NCBI RefSeq assembly: GCF_017355885.1
Contig: NZ_JAFEUU010000007.1
Span: 62,001-126,000 of the forward strand
From: Sabulicella rubraurantiaca
GTDB lineage: Bacteria > Pseudomonadota > Alphaproteobacteria > Acetobacterales > Acetobacteraceae
Direction: 5' to 3'
DNA length: 64,000 nucleotides
The first letter of the stretch is position 1; every line of letters begins with the position of its first letter. The position numbers and the translations under genes were made by a program. This document shows positions 1 to 8,232 of this stretch, piece after piece. A model generated the notes under the pieces. It saw only the letters and a program-made list of their open reading frames with translations. It made no database searches and was not told where the DNA came from.

Positions 1-42
1 GAAGGAATCGGCGCGGCAACATGGCCGCAGCCTAGCCGTGCT

Positions 43-360
43 TCACGCCGGGACGCAGCGTGTCACGCCGGGATTGGCGATTGCCGTGTCGGCGCGCGTG
101 CCTTCGGGGCAGGGGCGCTGGGCGCGGGTGGCGGGGGCGATGCCACGGTCCCAGCCGCGCACCTCGGGATCCACGTCGGAGGACAGACCGCCGCGGCCGC
201 CAGCGCTGGGCGCGCAGCGGCCGCGCCCTTGCGGCGTGCCGCCATTGGGGCAGAGGAAGCGGCGCGCCGCCTCCAGCGCCTCGGCCGAACGCCCGCGGCG
301 CTGCGCGGCGGCAGGGCCGGGCAGGGCGAGAAAGGCCAGCAGGAGGACGCGGCGGCGCAT
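43..360 (-). CDS. Small secreted protein of unknown function
   Basis: The 105-residue product opens with a classic Sec signal peptide (MRRR followed by LLLAFLALPGPAAAQ, cleavage likely after AAA-Q near residue 19). The mature part is short, Arg/Gly-rich and has three Cys residues (in FLCPNGG, GRCAPS and RPCPEG, with a fourth in TRCVPA at the end). I do not recognise the family. The periplasmic location is inferred from the signal only. The upstream Shine-Dalgarno is weak. It is followed in the same direction by the left window edge and preceded by the DUF3072 gene about 45 nt away. Confidence 0.6.
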   Translation of the reverse strand: MRRRVLLLAFLALPGPAAAQRRGRSAEALEAARRFLCPNGGTPQGRGRCAPSAGGRGGLSSDVDPEVRGWDRGIAPATRAQRPCPEGTRADTAIANPGVTRCVPA

Positions 361-403
361 GCCGCCACAGTCCCTCGCATGCCCGCGGGTTGCGTGGGAA
401 GGG

Positions 404-634
404 CTACTTCTCGCCCTTGCCCGTCTTCTCGCGCAGCTCGTCGATCTTGATGCTGGCCTGGGCCTTGGTCAGATCCTTCTCGAAGGCCTCGCCGGATTCC
501 TCCGACAAGGTCTTGAGGTAGGAGGCCTGGGCGCCGGTCATCGGCTCGTCGCCCGTGGTCCAGTCCTCGGGATCCTTGATCGCGTTGCTGCCGGGCTGCG
601 GCTGGGTCTTGGGGTTGGGATCTTCCTTGCTCAT
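404..634 (-). CDS. DUF3072 domain protein
   Basis: A 76-residue acidic, hydrophilic cytoplasmic protein. The C-terminal half (MTGAQASYLKTLSEESGE, then a Leu-Thr-Lys-Ala helix and IDELREKTGK) matches my memory of the DUF3072 family, which is common in proteobacteria and has no known function. I chose the ATG at 634 (MSKEDPNP) because the upstream codons look non-native. Starts at 655 or 700 in the same frame are possible and would add 7 or 22 residues. It lies between a small secreted protein and a Bug protein on the same strand, with no functional link apparent. Confidence 0.7.
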   Translation of the reverse strand: MSKEDPNPKTQPQPGSNAIKDPEDWTTGDEPMTGAQASYLKTLSEESGEAFEKDLTKAQASIKIDELREKTGKGEK

Positions 635-672
635 GTGCGAACAATGCGTGAACATGGGTCCCGGTTGCCCGA

Positions 673-1623
673 TCAGTCGCGCCAGGGATGCTCGTTCCAC
701 AGCGCCTGGTAGCTGGCGCGCAGGGCCTGAAGCTCGGCGGCATATTCCGTGGGGCCCAGGTAGCGCAGCGGCAGGTTCTGCTGCGTGGCGCTGGCCTGGA
801 ATTCCGGGTCCTCCACCGTGCGGCGGACGGACAGGGCTAGGCGTTCCAGCACCTCGGGCGGCAAGCCGGCGGGCGCGGCCATGCCGCGCATCGAGCCCTC
901 GACCACGTCGAAGCCCAGCTCGCGCAGCGTCGGCACCTCGGCAAGGGGCGCCCAGCGCGACGCGCCCATCTGCGCCAGGGGTCGCAGCACGCCTTGCCGC
1001 ATCTCCGGCACGCCCTCGGCCACGTTCATCACCGCGACCGGGATCGAGCGGGAGATGAGGTTCTGCTTGACCTGAGCAGAGCCGGCGAAGGGCACGTGGA
1101 GGAAGGAAGCACCCGAACGCCGCTCCAGCGCCAGCATGGCGAGGTGGTCGTCCGAGCCGACCCCGGTAGTGCCGTAGCCGATCGTCCCCGGCCGCGCCCG
1201 CGCCGCGTCGAGCAGCCCGGCGAAGTCGCGGATGTCGCTATCCGCGCGCACCCACAGCCCGCCCGGATCGTCCACGATGTTGCCGAGGAGGGAGAAATCC
1301 TCGAGCCGGAAGCGGGTGCGCCGCTCGATGGAGAGGGTGACGATGTGCGGCGTGTTGATGAAGCCGATGGTCAGCCCGTCGGGCCGGGCGCGCGCCAGCT
1401 CGGTGAAGCCGATCTCGCCGCCTGCGCCAGGGCGGTTCAGCACCACGACGGGCTGGCCCAGATCCTTCTCCATGAAGCGCGCGATGGTGCGCGCCGCGAG
1501 GTCGGTTCCGCCACCGGCCGCGAAGGCGACCACCATGGTGAGGGAACGGTCAGGCCGCCAGCCACCCTGGGCGAGGGCGGGCGTGGCCAGCGGGAGGGAC
1601 AGGAGGGCGCGGCGTGTGGGCAT
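673..1623 (-). CDS. Bug-family (TTT) periplasmic substrate-binding protein
   Basis: A 316-residue protein with an N-terminal signal peptide (LLSLPLATPALAQ) and the Bug/TctC fold signatures: VVAFAAGGGTDLAART near the N-terminus, VVLNRPGAGGEIG, then GYGTTGVGSDDHLA. Bug proteins bind carboxylates in the periplasm for tripartite tricarboxylate transporters. No TctA or TctB membrane genes are in this window, so it is an orphan receptor, which is usual in Bug-rich genomes. The ligand cannot be read from sequence. Length is normal for the family. The start is the only one that gives a complete signal peptide. Confidence 0.9.
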   Translation of the reverse strand: MPTRRALLSLPLATPALAQGGWRPDRSLTMVVAFAAGGGTDLAARTIARFMEKDLGQPVVVLNRPGAGGEIGFTELARARPDGLTIGFINTPHIVTLSIERRTRFRLEDFSLLGNIVDDPGGLWVRADSDIRDFAGLLDAARARPGTIGYGTTGVGSDDHLAMLALERRSGASFLHVPFAGSAQVKQNLISRSIPVAVMNVAEGVPEMRQGVLRPLAQMGASRWAPLAEVPTLRELGFDVVEGSMRGMAAPAGLPPEVLERLALSVRRTVEDPEFQASATQQNLPLRYLGPTEYAAELQALRASYQALWNEHPWRD

Positions 1624-1675
1624 CGGACGTTTCGGCCTCGTTCAGGCGGCTTCCATACCGCGTCCCGTGCCCATG

Positions 1676-1711
1676 AAAAAGGCCGGCGCCGCTTTCGCGG
1701 GCCGGCCCTTT
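1676..1711 (-). terminator. Intrinsic terminator of the alpha/beta hydrolase gene
   Basis: Read on the minus strand, a GC-rich stem (GGGCCGG-CCCGC pairing with GCGG-CGCCGGCC, one or two bulges) closes a GAAA tetraloop and is followed by TTTTT. It begins about 20 nt after the hydrolase stop and lies before the Bug gene, so the two minus-strand genes are separate transcription units. Confidence 0.75.
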
Positions 1712-1731
1712 GCCGCGTGGTGCGGGGCGCC

Positions 1732-2400
1732 TCAGTCGGCGGCCAGCGCCATGCGGGAGCGGTTGAGGACGGAGAGCACGTGGTCCTCCGTCATGTCCGC
1801 CAACACGTTCACCTGGTCGGGGGTGAAGACGTGTCCCGCCTCCGGGATGGTGCGGTAGTCGATGGTAACACCCTTCTGGGTGTTCAGCTTGTCCACCAGC
1901 TTGCCGACGCTGGACACCGGCACCAGTTCGTCCGTCTCGCCATGCACGATCATGCCGGAGCACGGGCAGGGCGCGAGGAAGCCGAAATCGTAGTGCGAGG
2001 CCGGGGCCGAGATGGAGACGAAGCCGCCCATCTCCGGCCGCCGCATCAGCAGCTGCATGCCGACATAGGCGCCGAAGGAGTAGCCCGCGACCCAGAGCAT
2101 GGAGGCGTTGGGGTTAACCATTTGCAGGAAGTCGAGCGCCGCCGCAGCGTCCCCGATCTCGCCGATGCCGCCATCGTAGCGGCCCTGGGACTTGCCGACA
2201 CCGCGGAAATTGAAGCGCAGGACGGAGAAGCCCATCGCCTCGAACCGGCCGTACAGGCTGTGGACGACGCGATTGTTCATCGTCCCGCCATGCAGCGGAT
2301 GCGGGTGCAGCAGGAGCGCTACAGGGGCGTTGGGGCGCTTCGCGTGATGATAGCGACCCTCGAGGCGGCCATCCGGCCCGGCGAACATGACTTCAGGCAT
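1732..2400 (-). CDS. Alpha/beta hydrolase (dienelactone hydrolase-like)
   Basis: A 222-residue cytoplasmic serine hydrolase. It carries the HPHPLHGGT oxyanion-side motif, the nucleophile elbow GYSFGA, the acid in GETDELVP and the catalytic His in EAGHVF. This layout is that of the small alpha/beta hydrolases annotated as CocE/NonD or dienelactone hydrolase-like, and the substrate is unknown. The ATG at 2400 is chosen because the family begins with a short strand directly before MFAGPDGRLEG; the reading frame stays open for 63 more codons upstream, but that stretch contains a long hairpin and no homologous sequence. It is transcribed alone and ended by the terminator at 1676-1711. Confidence 0.85.
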   Translation of the reverse strand: MPEVMFAGPDGRLEGRYHHAKRPNAPVALLLHPHPLHGGTMNNRVVHSLYGRFEAMGFSVLRFNFRGVGKSQGRYDGGIGEIGDAAAALDFLQMVNPNASMLWVAGYSFGAYVGMQLLMRRPEMGGFVSISAPASHYDFGFLAPCPCSGMIVHGETDELVPVSSVGKLVDKLNTQKGVTIDYRTIPEAGHVFTPDQVNVLADMTEDHVLSVLNRSRMALAAD

Positions 2401-2788
2401 GGTGTCCTTCGCGTCCGTCTCTCGTTCTGGGGCCTGGCGGAGCGGGCCTGGACTGGGGGCAAACCCTGTCCAGACCGGCTCCGCCAGGCCGTTGGCGCCG
2501 CGCCTTCGCGCGGCCATGAAACCGATGGAACCCTTCAGCGTTCCTGCCCAGCCGTCATCTCCCGCCCGACCGAGCGGTTGACGCGGCAAACAGCGAACGC
2601 CTAGCCTCTTTTACCAAGGAAGCACCTTGGAGATTGGCACGGCGCGGTCACCGGGATACCCCGGAGCAGAATGCCGCGGGGCTTTCGCAACATAACCGCC
2701 CCGTAACTGGTTTTCTAATGGAATCGCCTCAAGGGCTGCATGGCTGATAGCGGCGCAGCGCATGGCGGTAGGTGAGAGGATCAGGCGG
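2401..2788. other. Divergent intergenic region between hydrolase and iscR
   Basis: About 390 bp with no supported gene. It must hold the promoters of the minus-strand hydrolase and the plus-strand iscR operon. Visible structure: the long hairpin at 2431-2490 and a smaller perfect palindrome (CCAAGG, 5-nt loop, CCTTGG, 2614-2630). No convincing sigma-70 hexamers or IscR box could be assigned by eye. Confidence 0.5.
2431..2490. repeat. Long imperfect inverted repeat (hairpin)
   Basis: The two arms, beginning GGCCTGGCGGAGC and ending GCTCCGCCAGGCC, pair over about 27 positions with only three mismatches around a short CAAA-containing loop. On the minus strand it would sit in the leader of the hydrolase gene, 31 nt upstream of its ATG. 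There is no T tract on either side, so it is not an ordinary terminator. It could be a REP-like palindrome, an mRNA-stabilising leader or the trace of a small palindromic mobile unit. Confidence 0.7.
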
Positions 2789-3283
2789 ATGCGGTTGTCC
2801 ACCAGGGGACGCTACGCGGTCATGGCGATGGTGGATCTCGCGGCACGCGAAGCCGCCGCAACGCCGCCAGCCCCGGGACGCCCCCGCCCACCCGTCTCCC
2901 TGGCCGAGATCGCCGCGGCGCAGATGCTCTCCCTGGCCTATCTGGAACAGTTGTTTGGCCCGTTGCGCCGCGCTGGGCTCGTCAACTCCGCCCGCGGCCC
3001 CGGGGGCGGCTACCGCTTGGCTCGCCCGGCGCGGGAAATCCCCATCGCCGCGATCGTGGAGGCGGTGGACGAGCCGATCCGCGCCACGCGCTGCGAGGAA
3101 GGCTCGCCCGGCTGCATGCAGGGTCAGCGCTGCCTCACCCATGACCTCTGGACCGAGCTGGGCGAGCAGATCCGCATCTTCCTGGAGGGGGTCTCGCTGG
3201 AGGATGTGGTGCAGGGCCGCGTCCAGGGCCGTGCCTCCCTTCCGGCGCAGGGCACGGCAAGTGTTCAGTTGACCCGCGCCTGA
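2789..3283 (+). CDS. iscR: Rrf2-family Fe-S regulator, IscR-like
   Basis: A 164-residue winged-helix DNA-binding protein. The N-terminus MRLSTRGRYAVMAMVDLA and the recognition region LEQLFGPLRRAGLV followed by GPGGGY are typical of Rrf2/IscR. Cys102, Cys109, Cys115 and His118 occupy the positions of the three Cys and one His that bind the 2Fe-2S cluster in E. coli IscR. By family knowledge it should sense Fe-S status and repress the operon that follows. The start at 2789 is supported by GAGAGGA eight bases upstream; an ATG at 2762 has no such site. The first gene downstream starts 22 nt later. Confidence 0.9.
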   Translation: MRLSTRGRYAVMAMVDLAAREAAATPPAPGRPRPPVSLAEIAAAQMLSLAYLEQLFGPLRRAGLVNSARGPGGGYRLARPAREIPIAAIVEAVDEPIRATRCEEGSPGCMQGQRCLTHDLWTELGEQIRIFLEGVSLEDVVQGRVQGRASLPAQGTASVQLTRA

Positions 3284-3305
3284 ACGCGCGCCACCTGCCG
3301 GGGCG

Positions 3306-4385
3306 ATGATGCCCCTCGACCTCGACGCCAATGCGACCGAACCCCTGCGCCCCGAGGCGCGGGAGGCGGTGCTGCGCGCCCTGGAAACCGGCGGCAACCC
3401 GTCCTCCGTCCATGGCGGGGGCCGGGCCGCCCGCCGCATCCTGGAGGAGGCACGCCGCGCCGTCGCCGCGCGCTTCGGTGGCGAGGTGGTCTTCGCCTCG
3501 GGCGGGACCGAGGCGAATGCGTTGGCCCTCCATGCCCTTTCGCCCAGCCGCCGCGTCCTGCTGGGTGCGACGGAGCATGCCGCCGTGCGCGCCGCCGCGC
3601 CTCCTGGCGCCGCCGTGCTGCCGGTGCTTCGCGACGGCACGCTGGACCTCGCGGCGCTAGAGGCGGCGTTGCGCGACGGCCCGCCCGCCCTGGTCTGCGC
3701 CATGGCCGCCAACAACGAGACGGGGGTGCTGCATCCGCTATCGGAAATCGCCGCGCTGTGCCGCGCGCACGGGGCCCTGCTGCACGTGGACGCGGTCCAG
3801 GCCGCCCGGCTTTCCGTCGAACTGCCCGGCGACACCCTGGCGCTGTCCGGTCACAAGCTAGGCGGCCCGTCCGGCGCCGGGGCGCTCGTGCTGCGGAGCG
3901 GCATCGCCCTGTCGCCGCTGATCGCCGGTGGTGGCCAGGAGCAGGGGCGGCGCGGCGGAACGGAGGCGCTGCCCGCCATTGCCGGCCTCGCCGCCGCGGT
4001 GACCGCGCCCTACGACGCCGCCCGCCTCGCCGCGCTGCGCGACGCGGTGGAGGCGGCGCTGGGCGAGGGGGCGGTGATCGCGGGGCAGGATGCGCCGCGC
4101 CTGCCCAACACGGCACTGGCCGTGCTGCCGGGCGTTGCGGCGGAGACGGTGGTGATCGCGCTCGACCTCGCCGGGGTGCGGGTCTCGGCCGGGGCGGCGT
4201 GTTCCTCCGGCAAGGTGGCCCGGTCGCATGTGCTGGAGGCGATGGGATTCGGCGAGGATGCCGGCAGCGGCATCCGCCTCTCCCTGCCTTGGAACGCGCC
4301 CGACGACACGCCCGAGCGCTTCCGCCGCGCATGGGAGGGAGTGCGCGCGCGCCTCTCGTCACGGCGCCCTGCCCTTGCCACATAG
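3306..4385 (+). CDS. Cysteine desulfurase-like protein (first of a tandem pair)
   Basis: A 359-residue PLP-dependent NifS/IscS-family enzyme. PLP Lys184 lies in SGHKLGGP and the likely persulfide Cys299 in GAACSSGK. The N-terminus PLDLDANATEPL is a divergent version of the usual YLDNNATTP strand. It should release sulfur from cysteine as an enzyme-bound persulfide in the cytoplasm. It is 31 residues shorter than its neighbour and clearly more diverged, so it may have a separate acceptor or a specialised role. The alternative ATG at 3309 changes only one residue. It is in the IscR operon, 8 nt before the second desulfurase gene. Confidence 0.85.
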   Translation: MMPLDLDANATEPLRPEAREAVLRALETGGNPSSVHGGGRAARRILEEARRAVAARFGGEVVFASGGTEANALALHALSPSRRVLLGATEHAAVRAAAPPGAAVLPVLRDGTLDLAALEAALRDGPPALVCAMAANNETGVLHPLSEIAALCRAHGALLHVDAVQAARLSVELPGDTLALSGHKLGGPSGAGALVLRSGIALSPLIAGGGQEQGRRGGTEALPAIAGLAAAVTAPYDAARLAALRDAVEAALGEGAVIAGQDAPRLPNTALAVLPGVAAETVVIALDLAGVRVSAGAACSSGKVARSHVLEAMGFGEDAGSGIRLSLPWNAPDDTPERFRRAWEGVRARLSSRRPALAT

Positions 4386-4393
4386 AAGTGGCG

Positions 4394-5566
4394 ATGCGCC
4401 CCAACCGACCCATCTACCTCGACCACCACGCCACCACGCCGCTCGACCCGCGCGTGCTGGCGGCGATGCGCCCCTGGTGGGAGGAGAACTTCGCCAACCC
4501 CCATAGCGCCGAGCATGCCATGGGCCGTGCGGCGGAAGAGGCAGTGGAGGAGGCGCGCGGCCACGTCGCGGAGCTCATCGGCGCCGACCGGCGCGAGATC
4601 GTCTTCACCTCCGGCGCCACCGAGTCCAACAACCTCGCCATCAAGGGCGCGGCGCGCTTTGCCCGGGACGGGGAGCGGCGCCGCATCGTCACCGTCGCCA
4701 CCGAGCACAAATGCGTGCTGGAGAGCGTGCGCGACCTGGAGGCGGAGGGCTTCGAGCCGGTGATCCTGCCGGTGCGCCCGGATGGGCTGCTCGACATCGA
4801 GACGCTGCGCGAGGCGCTGGCCGTGCCGACCCTGCTCGTCTCCGTTATGGGGGTGAACAACGAGACGGGGGTGGTGCAGGACCTCGCCGCCATCGGCGCC
4901 GTGGCGAAGGAGGCGGGGGCGCTGTTCCACACAGACGCCGCCCAGGCAGCCGGCCGCATCCCGCTGGATGTGGAGGAGACCCGCGCCGACCTGCTCTCCC
5001 TCTCCGCCCACAAGATCTACGGGCCGCGCGGCATCGGCGCGCTCTATGTCCGCCGCCGGCCGCGCGTGCGCCTCGCGCCGCTGTTCAGCGGCGGCGGGCA
5101 GGAAAGGGGGCTGCGCTCCGGCACGCTGCCCGCGCCGCTCGTCGTCGGCTTCGGCGAGGCGGCGCGCATCGCCGCGGCCGAGGGTCTGCTGGATGCGGGC
5201 CGAATCGCCGGGCAGCGCGACCTTTTCCTTTCCGTGCTGCGCGAGGGCGTGCCGGGGCTGCGGATCAATGGCAGCACGGCGTCCCGCGTCGCCGGCAACC
5301 TCAACCTGACCTTTCCTGGCGTCTCCGCCCAAGCGCTGATGGCGGCGGTGCCCGAGCTCTGCCTCTCCACCGGTTCGGCCTGTTCCTCGGCGGAGGTGAC
5401 GCCTTCCTATGTGCTTTCCGCCATGGGGCTCCCGCCGGAGGAAGCCGGCGCCACCTTGCGGATTGGGCTGGGGCGCTTTACCTCGCCCGCCGAGGTGGAC
5501 CGGGCGGCGCGGATGCTCCGCGAGGCCTGGGCCGCCCTCGCCTCCACCCAGCAGGCCGCGGAGTAA
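4394..5566 (+). CDS. iscS: Cysteine desulfurase, IscS type
   Basis: A 390-residue PLP enzyme very close to canonical IscS/NifS. It begins [15 protein letters not shown], has PLP Lys207 in [10 protein letters not shown] and catalytic Cys330 in [10 protein letters not shown], followed by PSYVLSAMG. It supplies persulfide sulfur for Fe-S clusters and for tRNA thiolation; the operon contains MnmA, a known sulfur acceptor branch. The ATG at 4394 follows GAAGTGG and gives the normal family N-terminus, although the frame is open upstream through the previous gene. No IscU, IscA or SufE gene is in the window, so the scaffold must be encoded elsewhere (probably a suf operon). Confidence 0.93.
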   Translation: MRPNRPIYLDHHATTPLDPRVLAAMRPWWEENFANPHSAEHAMGRAAEEAVEEARGHVAELIGADRREIVFTSGATESNNLAIKGAARFARDGERRRIVTVATEHKCVLESVRDLEAEGFEPVILPVRPDGLLDIETLREALAVPTLLVSVMGVNNETGVVQDLAAIGAVAKEAGALFHTDAAQAAGRIPLDVEETRADLLSLSAHKIYGPRGIGALYVRRRPRVRLAPLFSGGGQERGLRSGTLPAPLVVGFGEAARIAAAEGLLDAGRIAGQRDLFLSVLREGVPGLRINGSTASRVAGNLNLTFPGVSAQALMAAVPELCLSTGSACSSAEVTPSYVLSAMGLPPEEAGATLRIGLGRFTSPAEVDRAARMLREAWAALASTQQAAE

Positions 5567-5574
5567 CGGGCATC

Positions 5575-5904
5575 ATGCCGAAGATGACCTTCATCGAGCG
5601 CGACGGCACGCGCCGCGAAGTCGAGGCCCCGCTGGGCCTCTCCGTGCTGGAGATCGCGCACCGCCACGGCGTGGACATCGAGGGCGCCTGCGAGGGATCG
5701 CTGGCCTGCTCGACCTGCCACGTCGTCGTGGATGCGGGCTGGTTCACCAAGCTGGCCGAGCCGACCGAGGACGAGGAGGACATGCTGGACCTCGCCTTCG
5801 ACCTGCAGGAAACCTCGCGCCTGGGCTGCCAGATCATCATGACCGAGGCGTTGGACGGGCTGGTGGTGAAGCTGCCGGCGGGCAGCCGGAATGCAGGCGG
5901 CTGA
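5575..5904 (+). CDS. fdx: 2Fe-2S ferredoxin, adrenodoxin/Isc type
   Basis: A 109-residue plant/vertebrate-type ferredoxin of the adrenodoxin branch. Cys39, Cys45 and Cys48 ([10 protein letters not shown]) plus Cys85 (LGCQI) form the C-x5-C-x2-C...C cluster site, and the acidic stretch [13 protein letters not shown] is the usual partner-docking helix. In Isc systems this protein provides electrons for cluster assembly, which fits its place behind two cysteine desulfurases. It starts 9 nt after iscS stops and overlaps the TenA gene by 14 nt, so the genes are translated as one unit. Confidence 0.93.
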   Translation: MPKMTFIERDGTRREVEAPLGLSVLEIAHRHGVDIEGACEGSLACSTCHVVVDAGWFTKLAEPTEDEEDMLDLAFDLQETSRLGCQIIMTEALDGLVVKLPAGSRNAGG

Positions 5905-6586
5905 CCCCCTCGCCTTCGGGGCGGAGGGTGGGCTGTTTCGCCGCCTGCGCGACACAGCCGGCGCGGACTGGACGGGCTACACCTGGCATCCCTTCGTCCA
6001 GCGCCTGTCGGACGGCACGCTGCCGCTCAAGGCGTTCCAGCACTACCTGATCCAGGACTACCTGTTCCTGATCCACTTCGCCCGCGCCAAGGCGCTCGCG
6101 GTGGTGAAGGGGGAAAGCCTGGAGGCGATGCGCGCCAAGGCCGCCGGCGTCCTCGCCATCCTGGACGAGACCAAGCTGCATCTCCGCTTCTGCGCCGAAT
6201 GGGGCCTCTCCGAGGCCGAGGTGACGCGCGTGCCCGAGACGGCGGAGACCGTGTCCTACACACGCTGGGTGATGGATCGCGGCCTCGCGGGCGACATCCT
6301 GGATCTGGAGATCGCCCTCGCCCCCTGCACGGTGGGGTATGGCGAGGTGGCGCGGCGCATCATGGCCGACCCGGCCTGCGACCTCGCCAACAACCCTTAC
6401 CGGTCCTGGATCGAGGCCTACGCGGCCGAGGACTATCAGGCCCTGGCCCAGTCGGCGGCGGCGCGCATCGATTTCCTGGGCGTGACCCATGGCGGCGACG
6501 CGCGCTTCAACCGCCTCGCGGCGGATTTCGCTGAGGCGGCGCGGCTGGAGCAGCGCTTCTGGCAGCAGGGGCTCGTGGCCGCATGA
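5891..6586 (+). CDS. tenA: TenA/thiaminase II-family protein
   Basis: A 231-residue all-helical TenA-family protein. It has the [17 protein letters not shown] and YLIQDYLFL motifs near the N-terminus and Cys146 in LAPCTVGY at the position of the catalytic Cys of TenA. Known TenA enzymes hydrolyse aminopyrimidine thiamine-breakdown products for salvage. No thi genes are nearby; it sits inside an Fe-S/tRNA-thiolation operon, overlapping fdx by 14 nt and mnmA by 4 nt. The position raises the chance of another role connected to sulfur transfer, but the sequence itself supports only TenA. Confidence 0.88.
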   Translation: MQAADPLAFGAEGGLFRRLRDTAGADWTGYTWHPFVQRLSDGTLPLKAFQHYLIQDYLFLIHFARAKALAVVKGESLEAMRAKAAGVLAILDETKLHLRFCAEWGLSEAEVTRVPETAETVSYTRWVMDRGLAGDILDLEIALAPCTVGYGEVARRIMADPACDLANNPYRSWIEAYAAEDYQALAQSAAARIDFLGVTHGGDARFNRLAADFAEAARLEQRFWQQGLVAA

Positions 6587-7671
6587 GGGTGCTGGTCGCC
6601 ATGTCGGGCGGAGTGGATTCCTCCGTCGTCGCTGCCTTGCTCGTGGAGCAAGGGTACGAGGTGATCGGCGCCACGCTGCAGCTTTACGACCACGGCGCGG
6701 CCATCCAGAAGAAGGGCGCATGCTGCGCCGGGCAGGACATCCGCGACGCGCGCGACGTGGCCGACCGCCTCGGCATCCCGCACTACGTGCTGGACCGCGA
6801 GACGCGGTTCCGCCAAGCGGTGATCGAGGATTTCGCCGACAGCTACGCCCGTGGCGAGACGCCCATCCCCTGCATCCGCTGCAACCAGACCGTGAAGTTC
6901 CAGGACCTGACTGCCCTGGCCGAGGATTTGGGCTGCGAGGCGCTGGCGACTGGCCATTACGCCCGGCGGCTGGACGGGCCGGACGGCTTGCCCGAACTGC
7001 ACCGCGCCGCCGATCCGGTTCGCGACCAGAGCTACTTCCTGGCCCACACCACCCGGGCGCAGCTGGCGCGCGTGCTCTTCCCGCTGGGCGGCCTGGCAAG
7101 CAAGGCGGAGGTCCGTGCTCATGCCGCGCGGCTCGGCGTGCCGGTCGCCGAGAAGCCCGACAGCCAGGATATTTGCTTCGTCCCCGAAGGCCGCTACGAC
7201 GCACTGGTCGGCAAGCTCCGCCCCGAGGCGCTGGAGCCAGGCGAGATCGTGGACGAGAGCGGCGCCGTGCTCGGTACGCATCGCGGCATCGCGCGCTACA
7301 CGGTGGGGCAGGGACGTGGCCTCGGCGTCTCGGCGCCCGAGCGGCTCTTCGTCACCGCGCTGGACCCGGCGCGGCGCCGCGTGGTGGTTGGCCACCGCGC
7401 CGAGCTGCCGGTGGAGGAAGTGGCGCTCGGCGAGGTGAACTGGCTGATCACCCCGCCTGAGGACGAGTTCCGCTGCGAGGCCAAGCTGCGCGGGCGCGAG
7501 CAGCCCCAGCCCGCGACCGCCGCCTGGGACGGCACGACGCTCCGGCTGCGGCCCGACACCCCCGCCGTGGCGGCACCGGGGCAGGCGGCGGTGCTGTATG
7601 ACGGCAGCCGCGTCCTCGCGGGCGGTTTCATCCTGCGCCGCGCAGTTGACCGGGCGGGCCGCGCCGCGTAA
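6583..7671 (+). CDS. mnmA: tRNA-specific 2-thiouridylase MnmA
   Basis: A 362-residue ATP-pyrophosphatase that thiolates U34 of tRNA-Lys, -Glu and -Gln. It shows the P-loop SGGVDSSV at residues 8-15, catalytic Cys100 in [10 protein letters not shown] and the second active-site Cys198 in [10 protein letters not shown]. The spacing is that of E. coli MnmA (Cys102/Cys199). The ATG overlaps the TenA stop by 4 nt, the last gene of the IscR operon. Sulfur is presumably delivered from the IscS encoded upstream; no TusA-E relay is present in the window. Confidence 0.95.
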   Translation: MRVLVAMSGGVDSSVVAALLVEQGYEVIGATLQLYDHGAAIQKKGACCAGQDIRDARDVADRLGIPHYVLDRETRFRQAVIEDFADSYARGETPIPCIRCNQTVKFQDLTALAEDLGCEALATGHYARRLDGPDGLPELHRAADPVRDQSYFLAHTTRAQLARVLFPLGGLASKAEVRAHAARLGVPVAEKPDSQDICFVPEGRYDALVGKLRPEALEPGEIVDESGAVLGTHRGIARYTVGQGRGLGVSAPERLFVTALDPARRRVVVGHRAELPVEEVALGEVNWLITPPEDEFRCEAKLRGREQPQPATAAWDGTTLRLRPDTPAVAAPGQAAVLYDGSRVLAGGFILRRAVDRAGRAA

Positions 7672-7685
7672 ATCGCGCCCCAAGG

Positions 7686-7762
7686 GGCGGCGTAGCTCAG
7701 CTGGTTAGAGCACGGCACTCATAATGCCGGGGTCAGCGGTTCAAGTCCGCTCGCCGCTACCA
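7686..7762 (+). tRNA. tRNA-Met (CAT), elongator type
   Basis: A 77-nt cloverleaf with encoded CCA. The acceptor stem is GGCGGCG/CGCCGCT (G-U at the first pair), the D arm GCTC..GAGC, the anticodon stem CGGCA/TGCCG with loop CTCATAA (anticodon 7720-7722), and the T arm AGCGG-TTCAAGT-CCGCT. The anticodon stem lacks the GGG/CCC run of initiator tRNA, and the loop region resembles E. coli elongator tRNA-Met; a lysidine-modified Ile(CAT) identity is less likely. It begins 15 nt after mnmA stops. Confidence 0.95.
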
Positions 7763-8232
7763 AGTTTTCCTAGGACATCCTTGGTTTCCGCCCTCCCCCA
7801 CTGAGCAGTTCGGGCGTTTGCGCCCGAACAGGGACAGGACATTCCGTCTCGGCCGGGCACCATCTGGGCAGTCGAGCGATACGAAGTTGCGCCGGCGCTG
7901 TCGGTTTGCCCTGCGTGCCGAGGCGATCCACCAGCACGGGCGAGCCTATGAGCCATCCGCGGAAGCAAGCGAGGGGGATGGTGGCACGCGCGGAGCGGAA
8001 ACCCCGCGCGCGCCCTCTCCCGGCAATGCCGGGTCGTCCGCAGCCTGTTCCCCGGCCGCGATGATGCCCGAGACAATGGTTCCCGGGCCGAGCCCAGCAT
8101 GGTGACAGTGAACTCCTGAAAATCGATTGCTGAATGATCGTTGTCAGATCGGCGACGTTGATCTGAACATCAGGCAGGATGTCGCCTTGCGCGAGCTCCT
8201 CATCGTCGCGATGCGGTCGATGCGCAGCGAGC
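7763..8232. other. Gene-poor stretch downstream of tRNA-Met
   Basis: About 470 bp in which no open frame looks like a real protein on either strand. It contains a perfect 9-bp inverted repeat with a 4-nt loop (GTTCGGGCG-TTTG-CGCCCGAAC, 7808-7829). Composition around 8105-8170 is less GC-rich than its surroundings. Short frames (for example 8127-8333, entering the ligase gene antisense) could be worn-out gene remnants, but I cannot name a parent. No repeat of the tRNA 3' end was noticed that would mark an integrated element. Confidence 0.4.

Noticed and set aside
7808-7829. Perfect 9-bp hairpin as a terminator for tRNA-Met
   Set aside because: No T tract on either side and 46 nt away from the tRNA end; kept only as a structural remark.
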